In this document: positions 1-5,609 of the stretch, in pieces
Numbering within the stretch: position 1 is the first letter of the stretch
Layout: each line of letters starts with the position of its first letter
The notes under the pieces: model-generated
What the model was told of the DNA's origin: nothing
The model's database searches: none
The model's input: the letters and a program-made list of their open reading frames with translations, nothing else
Assembly: GCA_003645385.1 (NCBI GenBank)
Contig: QNEY01000099.1
Span: forward strand, 1-6,509
DNA from: Gammaproteobacteria bacterium
Lineage (GTDB): Bacteria; Pseudomonadota; Gammaproteobacteria; Nitrosococcales; Methylophagaceae
DNA: 6,509 nucleotides
Reading direction: 5' to 3'
Translations under genes and position numbers: made by a program

Positions 1-1233
1 CTTGATGATATTGATCTAGGTCCTGATGACACCGGCAGCCAACAAGATGATGACGATGTTAAAATCGATGACACCCCTGTTGTTCGTTTTATCAATGGTA
101 TTTTAACTACTGCGATCAAGGCAGGTGCTTCTGATATTCACTTTGAACCCTATGAAAAAAAATACCGTGTTCGTACCCGTATTGATGGAATACTCCATGA
201 ATCCAAGACAGCACCGACCGCACTTGCAGGTCGAATTGCAGCTCGCTTAAAAGTATTGTCTCGCATGAATATTGCCGAACGCCGTGTTCCTCAAGACGGT
301 CGGATGCGACTTAAATTATCCAAAACAAAAACCATTGATTTTCGTGTCAACACATGTCCAACTTTATATGGAGAAAAGATCGTATTACGTATTTTAGACC
401 CGACCAGCGCACAACTTGGGATTGACGTATTGGGTTATGAAGAAGACCAAAAGAAAATATTCTTGGACACCATGCATCAACCTTACGGCATGATCCTAGT
501 TACTGGTCCAACAGGTAGTGGTAAAACAGTATCACTTTATACCGCACTTAATATCCTTAATACTGATGGCAGAAATATTTCCACTGCCGAAGACCCAGCA
601 GAGATTAGCCTGTCAGGCATAAACCAGGTCAACGTTAACCCTGGTATTGGCCTGACATTTTCTGATGCATTACGTGCATTCCTGCGTCAGGATCCAGATA
701 TTATTATGGTGGGTGAGATTCGTGACCTTGAAACAGCTGAAATTTCAATTAAAGCAGCACAAACTGGTCATATGGTACTTTCTACATTACATACTAATGA
801 TGCACCCCAAACACTGACTCGATTAGCAAATATGGGAGTTCCCCCTTTCAATATCGCATCTGCTGTTTCACTGATTATTGCCCAAAGATTGGCTCGTCGC
901 TTATGTTCTAATTGTAAAACACATGATGATCTCCCGAATGAAGCATTATTAGAGGAAGGTTTCACCCAAGCACAAATTGATGTGGGAGTGACTATCAATA
1001 AACCTGTTGGCTGTGATAGTTGTACTAACGGTTATAAAGGTCGTGTCGGAATTTATCAAGTGATGCCTATTTCTGAAGCAATGGGCCGTATTATTATGGA
1101 AGGCGGTAACTCAATGCAATTAGCAGACCAAGCCAAAGAAGAAGGTATTGCTGATCTTAGAACCTCAGGTCTCAAAAAAGTGGCGGCTGGTTTAACTAGT
1201 CTTGAAGAAATCAACCGTGTAATCAAGGAGTAG
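1..1233 (+). CDS. pilB: Type IV pilus assembly ATPase PilB (5' end outside window)
   Basis: PilB is the cytoplasmic hexameric ATPase that powers type IV pilus extension by driving pilin polymerisation through PilC. The frame is open from base 1 and gives 410 residues; the family is usually about 565-570, so roughly 155 N-terminal residues (the MshEN/T2SSE_N region) lie outside the window. The ATG at 256 is internal, because typical PilB sequence (ASDIHFEPYE, RTRIDG) precedes it. Visible landmarks in fragment numbering are Walker A GPTGSGKT at 169-176 (bases 505-528), an Asp box AEDPAEI near 196-202, Walker B DPDIIMVGEIRD from 231 with catalytic Glu 239, a His box ending LHTND near 263-267, and a C-terminal zinc tetracysteine made of two CxxC pairs (bases 904-915 and 1012-1023). 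The Asp-rich stretch before residue 27 is an inter-domain linker. All catalytic elements are intact. The zinc tetracysteine and the pilC-pilD neighbours favour PilB over the type II secretion ATPase GspE or the retraction ATPase PilT. Confidence 0.96.
   Translation, partial: LDDIDLGPDDTGSQQDDDDVKIDDTPVVRFINGILTTAIKAGASDIHFEPYEKKYRVRTRIDGILHESKTAPTALAGRIAARLKVLSRMNIAERRVPQDGRMRLKLSKTKTIDFRVNTCPTLYGEKIVLRILDPTSAQLGIDVLGYEEDQKKIFLDTMHQPYGMILVTGPTGSGKTVSLYTALNILNTDGRNISTAEDPAEISLSGINQVNVNPGIGLTFSDALRAFLRQDPDIIMVGEIRDLETAEISIKAAQTGHMVLSTLHTNDAPQTLTRLANMGVPPFNIASAVSLIIAQRLARRLCSNCKTHDDLPNEALLEEGFTQAQIDVGVTINKPVGCDSCTNGYKGRVGIYQVMPISEAMGRIIMEGGNSMQLADQAKEEGIADLRTSGLKKVAAGLTSLEEINRVIKE
1225..1230 (+). 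promoter_or_regulatory. Shine-Dalgarno site of pilC inside the end of pilB
   Basis: AAGGAG lies 6 bases before the pilC ATG and ends directly against the pilB stop codon (TAG, 1231-1233). It is the best ribosome binding site in the plus-strand run. It supports the ATG at 1237 as the pilC start and suggests that pilB and pilC translation are coupled. Confidence 0.75.
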
Positions 1234-1236
1234 TTC

Positions 1237-2472
1237 ATGGCGCAAGCAAAAAAAGCCAAGAAACCGCAAATGGACCCTGTTTTTGTCTGGCAGGGAACAA
1301 ATAAACAAGGACGTCGTATTAAAGGTGAACAATCTGGTGTCAATATAAACGCAGTCAGATCTGCACTCCGACGCCAGGGTATTACACCGATCAAGATAAA
1401 AAAGAAACCTAAGGATTTGTTTGCGGCACGAAAGCCTCCCATCAAACCTGCAGATATTGCTGTATTTAGTCGTATGTTAGCCACAATGATGTCATCTGGT
1501 GTACCACTAATGCAAGCCATGCAAATTATTGGTGAGGGTCATGAAAATGCCAGCATGCAGGAAATGATTCTTGCTATTAAGACCGATGTCGAATCAGGCA
1601 CCAGCTTGGCTGAATCACTGGGTAAATTCCCTTTGCATTTCGATGATCTATTCGTCAATTTAGTCAATGCTGGTGAACAGTCCGGTACACTGGAAACGCT
1701 ATTACATGAAATTGCAGCATATAAAGAAAAAACTGAAGCACTGAAAGCAAAAATTAAAAAAGCATTAGTTTATCCAACTTCTATTTTGGTTGTTGCCTTC
1801 GTTGTTACCGCTATTTTAATGATTTTTGTAATCCCACAATTTCAAGAGCTATTTACCGGTTTTGGTGCTGAATTACCTGGATTAACCCTAGTTGTTATTC
1901 AAATTTCTGAAATCTTTACCCAATACTGGTGGCTTATCTTCGGCAGTATTATCGGAACAGTCGTGGGAATTATGCAAGCTAAAAAACGATCCCGTAAAGT
2001 GCAGCATTTCTTTGACCGATTACTACTAAAAATTCCAGTTATCGGGGAAATAATGGAAAAAGGTGCTATTGCCCGTTTTGCCAGAACATTCTCAACCATG
2101 TTTAAAGCTGGTGTTCCACTTACTGAAGCGATGGATTCAGTTGCCGGTGCTACCGGTAATATTGTTTTTAGTGAAGCAACTATTGTGATGAAAGATGAGG
2201 TATCTACTGGTACTCAATTAAATGTTGCCATGAAACAAAGTGATTTATTCCCAAACATGGTGGTTCAAATGGTTGCTATCGGTGAAGAATCCGGTTCACT
2301 TGATGCCATGCTAGCAAAAGTTGCTGATTTCTTTGAAGCTCAGGTTGATGATGCGGTCGACAATATGACCGCCCTGATGGAACCGATGATTATGGCTTTC
2401 CTAGGTATTGTAATTGGTACACTAGTTATCGCTATGTACTTGCCTATATTCAAACTTGGAGCCGTTGTATAA
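1237..2472 (+). CDS. pilC: Type IV pilus inner-membrane platform protein PilC
   Basis: PilC is the polytopic inner-membrane protein at the base of the pilus machine; it couples PilB (and PilT) ATPase motion to insertion or removal of pilin subunits. The 411-residue product is full length for the GspF/PilC family. It has a short basic N-terminal cytoplasmic region (1-70) and two homologous T2SSF repeats, at about 76-200 and 278-402. Each repeat carries the same signature: an aromatic/Arg start (FSRMLATMMSSGVPL, FARTFSTMFKAGVPL) and a later GEQSG or GEESG turn (146-150, 349-353). Hydrophobic segments lie at about 180-200, 231-246 and 383-405, the expected three-helix topology. The start is supported by AAGGAG at 1225-1230 and begins 3 bases after the pilB stop. 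A GspF assignment is less likely because pilB and pilD flank it. Confidence 0.96.
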   Translation: MAQAKKAKKPQMDPVFVWQGTNKQGRRIKGEQSGVNINAVRSALRRQGITPIKIKKKPKDLFAARKPPIKPADIAVFSRMLATMMSSGVPLMQAMQIIGEGHENASMQEMILAIKTDVESGTSLAESLGKFPLHFDDLFVNLVNAGEQSGTLETLLHEIAAYKEKTEALKAKIKKALVYPTSILVVAFVVTAILMIFVIPQFQELFTGFGAELPGLTLVVIQISEIFTQYWWLIFGSIIGTVVGIMQAKKRSRKVQHFFDRLLLKIPVIGEIMEKGAIARFARTFSTMFKAGVPLTEAMDSVAGATGNIVFSEATIVMKDEVSTGTQLNVAMKQSDLFPNMVVQMVAIGEESGSLDAMLAKVADFFEAQVDDAVDNMTALMEPMIMAFLGIVIGTLVIAMYLPIFKLGAVV

Positions 2473-2475
2473 GGC

Positions 2476-3345
2476 ATGGCATTTATTGAACTGTTACAAA
2501 CGACACCATCATTATTTATCGCTGTTGTAACTTTTTGGGGCTTGCTTGTCGGTAGTTTCCTGAATGTTGTGATTTACCGTCTGCCTATAATGATGGAACG
2601 TGAATGGCGAGCACAATGTAATGAGCTTAACGGTAAAGACTCTAGTCCAATAGAGCCATTTACTCTCAGCATTCCACGTTCACGCTGTCCCCAGTGTGGC
2701 CACGTAATTACTGCATTGGAAAACGTTCCTGTCATCAGCTATCTACTTTTAGGCGGCAAATGCAAACAATGTAAGGCTGCCATCGCTAAACGCTACCCAT
2801 TGATTGAAGCCTTAACAGGTTTATTATCAGGTATTGTTGCCTGGCAGTTTGGTTTCGACTGGGCATGTGCCGGTGGATTATTACTAACATGGTCACTCAT
2901 AGCTCTCACCTTTATTGATGTTGACCATCAATTATTACCCGATAGTATTACTTTACCTTTATTATGGGTCGGCATTGTGTTTAATCTATTTGCTGTCTAT
3001 ACCGATCTGCAATCTAGTGTTATCGGTGCAATTGCCGGCTACATGACACTCTGGCTAGTCTTTCATAGTTTTAAGCTTATCACCGGTAAAGAAGGTATGG
3101 GTTATGGTGATTTCAAATTATTAGCTGCCTTAGGTGCTTGGTTAGGCTGGTCTTTCTTGCCTTCGATCGTTTTATTATCTTCTTTAGTCGGGGCTGTCAT
3201 TGGAATTGCTTTGGTCGTTTTCCGTCAGCATCAGCGAGATATACCCATTCCCTTTGGACCTTATCTGGCAACGGCTGGCTGGATTGCCCTAGTTTGGGGT
3301 GAAGCAATTAACACTACTTACCTCAACTGGGCAGGTATCAGCTAA
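2476..3345 (+). CDS. pilD: Prepilin leader peptidase / N-methyltransferase PilD
   Basis: PilD is a bifunctional inner-membrane aspartic protease that removes the leader peptide of type IV prepilins (and often type II secretion pseudopilins) and methylates the new N-terminal residue. The 289-residue product is full length. It opens with a membrane helix (about 12-36, GLLVGSFLNVVIYRLP), followed by the cytoplasmic DiS_P_DiS methyltransferase domain with zinc-type cysteine pairs C71/C74 and C96/C99. The peptidase A24 domain follows, with several membrane helices and catalytic aspartates at D148 (FIDVDHQLLPD) and D212 (GYGDFK), close to the D149 and D213 reported for Pseudomonas aeruginosa PilD. 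The ATG lies 3 bases after the pilC stop; the nearest GGAG is about 14 bases upstream, so initiation probably depends on coupling to pilC. The start fits family N-termini well. Confidence 0.96.
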   Translation: MAFIELLQTTPSLFIAVVTFWGLLVGSFLNVVIYRLPIMMEREWRAQCNELNGKDSSPIEPFTLSIPRSRCPQCGHVITALENVPVISYLLLGGKCKQCKAAIAKRYPLIEALTGLLSGIVAWQFGFDWACAGGLLLTWSLIALTFIDVDHQLLPDSITLPLLWVGIVFNLFAVYTDLQSSVIGAIAGYMTLWLVFHSFKLITGKEGMGYGDFKLLAALGAWLGWSFLPSIVLLSSLVGAVIGIALVVFRQHQRDIPIPFGPYLATAGWIALVWGEAINTTYLNWAGIS

Positions 3346-3351
3346 AACCAA

Positions 3352-3987
3352 ATGTTAAGAGTGGGGCTCACTGGCGGTATTGCTAGCGGTAAATCAACCG
3401 TTGCTGAACTATTTTCCCAATATAGTATCCCAGTTATCGATGCAGATCTCATTGCCAGAAGGTTAGTAGAACAGGGGCAAGCCGCCTTTGAGGATATTGT
3501 GCAGACATTTGGAAACCAAGTATTGGATATTAATGGTTCGCTGAATCGACAAATCCTTCGCCAACTTATTTTCTCTGATACTGTGGCAAAACAAAAATTG
3601 GAAACCATCCTACACCCAAAGATCCGTCAACAATTACTACAACAAAGCCAGGCTTGCAATGCCATCTATTGCATATTAGCTATCCCATTACTATTTGAAG
3701 CAAATATGACTGATCTTGCTGACCGTGTATTAGTAGTTGATGTAGAACCAGCACTACAACTTGAACGCCTCTGCCGACGAGATGATATCTCAGAAAAACA
3801 AGCTCACAATATTATCAAAAACCAATGCGATCGCCAGCAACGCTTAGCCATTGGAGATGATGTTATTGTTAATGATAGCTCCATTGATTCCCTCAAACAG
3901 TGTGTCGATAAACTGCATCAATCATATCTTTCGTTAGCAAAAACTTCAGCTATCAGTTGCCAGCACAGCGATAGTCATGGACAATAG
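3352..3987 (+). CDS. coaE: Dephospho-CoA kinase CoaE
   Basis: CoaE phosphorylates the 3'-hydroxyl of dephospho-CoA with ATP, the final cytosolic step of coenzyme A synthesis. The 211-residue product has the normal family length (about 200-210). Near the N-terminus is the P-loop GGIASGKST (residues 8-16), followed by VIDADLIAR (29-36, with D30 and D32). The substrate-domain motif LHPKIR starts at 87 and IPLLFE at 101-106. An Arg-rich lid region (ERLCRRDD) begins at 128, and QCDRQQRLAIGDDVIVND fills about 158-175. All key elements are present. The ATG at 3352 is 6 bases after the pilD stop and places the P-loop as in other CoaE proteins; no clear Shine-Dalgarno site is seen, and a GTG at 3361 would be a shorter alternative. 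A coaE gene downstream of pilD is common in gammaproteobacteria and does not imply a pilus function. Confidence 0.96.
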   Translation: MLRVGLTGGIASGKSTVAELFSQYSIPVIDADLIARRLVEQGQAAFEDIVQTFGNQVLDINGSLNRQILRQLIFSDTVAKQKLETILHPKIRQQLLQQSQACNAIYCILAIPLLFEANMTDLADRVLVVDVEPALQLERLCRRDDISEKQAHNIIKNQCDRQQRLAIGDDVIVNDSSIDSLKQCVDKLHQSYLSLAKTSAISCQHSDSHGQ

Positions 3988-4018
3988 CGTTTTTGTATTG
4001 TTTAACAGTTAATTGCCT

Positions 4019-4789
4019 GTGTCCGACACTATAATTTATGAACAACCGCTCAATGAGCGCATACGCACATTTCTCAGACTTGAGTTTTTATTTGCGCGCG
4101 TTGATCAGGCATTAACAGGGAACACCGAGTTACAAAATCGTGATGCTATAGATGGTTTGCTCAATATTCTGACAGTATTTGAACGCAGTGACCTGAAATC
4201 AGAAATTATTAAAGAACTAGAACGACTGATTGAGACCCTATCAGCATTGGAAAATAGTCCCGGCGTTGATAGAAAAGCACTGGATGACTTGCTGTCTGAA
4301 TTAGACCAAATCCTTGATGGACTCCAATTGAAAAAATCAACTATTGGTCAAAGCTTACGTGATAATGATTTTTTATCTACTATCCGCCAACGTTCCAGCA
4401 TTTCAGGGGGCACTTGCGATTTTGATCTTCCTGCCTATCATTTTTGGTTACGACACACGACCGATCAAGATCGAAAACAACAACTAATCGAATGGTTAGA
4501 GTCGTTTATAAATGCAAGAGCCGCTATTAATATAACACTCAAATTAATTCGAGAAGGTAGTGGTTTTACAAATCATATTGCATCTACTGGACTTTACCAA
4601 CATACTCTTGAAAATGACCAATCCACTCAACTCATCAGAGTCAAAGTACCAAAAGAATCCTCTTTTTATCCAGAAATAAGTGGTGGTAAACATCGGTTTA
4701 CTGTCCGTTTTATGCTGTTTGATCTCAACCATCGAGCCCAACAAGTCGATTATGATGTTGATTTCTCATTAAGCTGTTGTGCAATGTAA
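4019..4789 (+). CDS. zapD: Cell division protein ZapD (FtsZ-ring cross-linker)
   Basis: ZapD (formerly YacF, DUF1342) binds the FtsZ C-terminus and cross-links FtsZ filaments in the early divisome. From the GTG at 4019 the product has 256 residues, against 247 in E. coli. The N-terminus IIYEQPLNERIRTFLRLEFL (5-24) is the family signature. A helical, Leu- and Glu-rich region runs to about 113, with a likely coiled-coil stretch at 57-102. It is followed by the conserved RQRSSISGGTCDFDLPAYH (123-141) and a C-terminal part that looks beta-rich (about 171-250). No ATG lies upstream of the signature: the choices are GTG 4019 or an in-frame TTG at 4013 that adds two residues. Neither has a clear Shine-Dalgarno site, so the start is uncertain by 6 bases. 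It follows coaE and precedes yacG, the same group as in E. coli. Confidence 0.93.
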   Translation: MSDTIIYEQPLNERIRTFLRLEFLFARVDQALTGNTELQNRDAIDGLLNILTVFERSDLKSEIIKELERLIETLSALENSPGVDRKALDDLLSELDQILDGLQLKKSTIGQSLRDNDFLSTIRQRSSISGGTCDFDLPAYHFWLRHTTDQDRKQQLIEWLESFINARAAINITLKLIREGSGFTNHIASTGLYQHTLENDQSTQLIRVKVPKESSFYPEISGGKHRFTVRFMLFDLNHRAQQVDYDVDFSLSCCAM

Positions 4790-4791
4790 TC

Positions 4792-4977
4792 ATGGTTAAA
4801 ACAGTTAATTGTCCACAATGTGATAAGGCAGTTCCTTGGCGGGACGAACAAGCTTGGAAACCCTTTTGCAGCGAACGTTGTAAATTAATTGATTTAGGTG
4901 ACTGGGCTTCTGAAAGTCATCGTATTGCCGGAGACCCTGTACTCCCACCAGAAAACAATTCTAACGAATTTCATTAA
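4792..4977 (+). CDS. yacG: DNA gyrase inhibitor YacG (small zinc protein)
   Basis: YacG is a small zinc-binding protein which in E. coli binds the GyrB C-terminal region and inhibits DNA gyrase. The 61-residue product matches the family in length and pattern. A CPQC pair (C7, C10) and a second pair in FCSERC (C26, C30) form the zinc site, followed by the family hallmark KLIDLGDWASESHRI (31-45) and a polar, disordered tail. The ATG at 4792 begins 2 bases after the zapD stop. A TTG at 4777 would extend the protein by five residues and overlap zapD, but family members start close to the first CxxC, so the ATG is preferred. The last 17 bases overlap the 3' end of mutT on the other strand. Confidence 0.93.
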   Translation: MVKTVNCPQCDKAVPWRDEQAWKPFCSERCKLIDLGDWASESHRIAGDPVLPPENNSNEFH

Positions 4978-5377
4978 ACCTACAATTTATTATAGCGTTT
5001 TTTAAAGCTGCAATAATAGGCACATTAGCAGCTGGGAATTCTTCTGTTTTCAATGCCTCGATGGCACACCATCGTAAAGACTGACCTTCACAACCTTTTG
5101 GCTGACCTAGATATTCTGTGACCAACCAAACATCTAGAAATACTGATTTATCGCCATAGTCATGAGCCACCTTAATTAATGGTCTTGACTGCATAATTTG
5201 CAAACCAAGCTCTTCTTTTATCTCACGGCTTAGTGCATCATGAACATATTCTTGAGACTCAAGCTTGCCTCCAGGAAACTCCCAAAGTCCACCTTGATGT
5301 TGATCTTTATGACGAAGAGCAATGAGTACTTCACTATTACTATTTACAATAACTGCAACAGCCACATGAACAGGCAT
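4961..5377 (-). CDS. mutT: MutT, 8-oxo-dGTP diphosphatase (Nudix hydrolase)
   Basis: MutT hydrolyses 8-oxo-(d)GTP to the monophosphate and pyrophosphate, cleansing the nucleotide pool and preventing A:T to C:G transversions. The 138-residue product is close to E. coli MutT (129). The Nudix box GX5EX7REUXEEXGU is complete from G37 to L59: G37, E43, R51, E52, E55, E56 and G58 are all present. The preceding GGLWEFPGGK (29-38) is typical of MutT-type sanitising enzymes. There is no C-terminal thiamine-phosphate-synthase-like domain, which some gammaproteobacterial MutT proteins carry fused. The start ATG (5375-5377) is 11 bases after the zinc-finger gene's stop and lacks a visible Shine-Dalgarno site, which suggests read-through translation from upstream. 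Convergence with yacG matches E. coli, which supports true MutT over a generic Nudix enzyme. Confidence 0.92.
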   Translation of the reverse strand: MPVHVAVAVIVNSNSEVLIALRHKDQHQGGLWEFPGGKLESQEYVHDALSREIKEELGLQIMQSRPLIKVAHDYGDKSVFLDVWLVTEYLGQPKGCEGQSLRWCAIEALKTEEFPAANVPIIAALKNAIINCRFNEIR

Positions 5378-5388
5378 AATGAATATAG

Positions 5389-5577
5389 CTATTTATCTAC
5401 CAGAACATATTTTGTGCCACAATACGGACACAATATTTCACCTTTTGATTTGATATCAAGAAATACACGGGGATGTGCATTCCATCCAGCTATATCTGGC
5501 ATCGGACAACTTAATGGCAAGTCTTTGTTAGTTACTTCATAACGACGTTCAGTACAGGCTTGTTGATCTTCAGTCAT
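5389..5577 (-). CDS. Zinc-finger domain-containing protein, zf-CHCC (NDUFS6-like) family
   Basis: This 62-residue protein matches the small bacterial zf-CHCC family, related to the zinc-binding domain of the mitochondrial complex I subunit NDUFS6. The metal ligands visible are C24 (LPLSCP), H35 (WNAHPRVFL) and the C50/C53 pair in ILCPYCGTKYVL, the order C-H-C-C that gives the family its name. There is no signal peptide or membrane segment, so it is probably cytosolic. The bacterial role is not established; I do not assign a function. The ATG lies 32 bases after the nadA stop with GAGG (5588-5591) ten bases upstream, and mutT starts 11 bases after its stop, so it sits within a nadA-to-mutT transcript. 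An unlabelled C8 precedes the domain and is probably not a ligand. Confidence 0.88.
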   Translation of the reverse strand: MTEDQQACTERRYEVTNKDLPLSCPMPDIAGWNAHPRVFLDIKSKGEILCPYCGTKYVLVDK

Positions 5578-5608
5578 CTTTGTAAAACCTCAGTCATTAT
5601 CATCTTTG
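5574..5608 (-). repeat. 9-bp direct repeat flanking a mini-ORF before the zf-CHCC gene
   Basis: On the minus strand CAAAGATGA occurs at 5608-5600 and again at 5582-5574, 26 bases apart; the second copy contains the zf-CHCC start codon. A related near-repeat, ATGACTGA followed by GG or AG, is found at 5597 and 5577. The upstream ATG codons (5603 and 5597) open a frame of nine or seven codons (MIMTEVLQR) whose TGA overlaps the zf-CHCC ATG as ATGA. This could be a small tandem duplication of the start region or chance. Confidence 0.45.
5588..5591 (-). promoter_or_regulatory. Probable Shine-Dalgarno site of the zf-CHCC gene
   Basis: On the minus strand GAGG (within TGAGGT) lies ten bases before the ATG at 5577, a slightly long but workable spacing. 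It is the only purine-rich match to the 16S rRNA tail in the 32-base nadA-zf-CHCC gap and supports this start. Confidence 0.5.
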
Positions 5609-5609
5609 A

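Noticed and set aside
256..1233. pilB starting at the ATG at 256
   Set aside because: Conserved PilB sequence (SDIHFEPYE, RTRIDG) is encoded in frame upstream to base 1, so this Met is internal and the gene is cut by the window edge.
1056..1520. 154-codon open frame on the minus strand across the pilB-pilC boundary
   Set aside because: It lies opposite two strongly conserved genes, its product resembles no family I know, and it has no start-site support. It is a shadow frame.
3342..3608. 88-codon minus-strand frame opposite the start of coaE
   Set aside because: It is the antisense of the conserved P-loop region of coaE and has no ribosome binding site or recognisable product.
3979..4003. 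Inverted repeat ACAATA / TATTGT across the coaE stop, considered as a terminator or operator
   Set aside because: The stem is only 6 base pairs, almost all A:T, with a 9-base loop and a poor U-tract after it. Too weak to support a terminator, and no known operator matches.
4998..5033. T-run (4998-5003) followed by AGCTGC / GCAGCT inverted repeat after yacG
   Set aside because: For a plus-strand terminator the T-run should follow the hairpin, but here it precedes it; on the minus strand the run reads as A. The repeat lies inside mutT coding sequence.
5240..5542. 100-codon open frame on the plus strand opposite mutT and the zf-CHCC gene
   Set aside because: Both genes on the opposite strand have clear family motifs; this frame has no recognisable domain and crosses their boundary.
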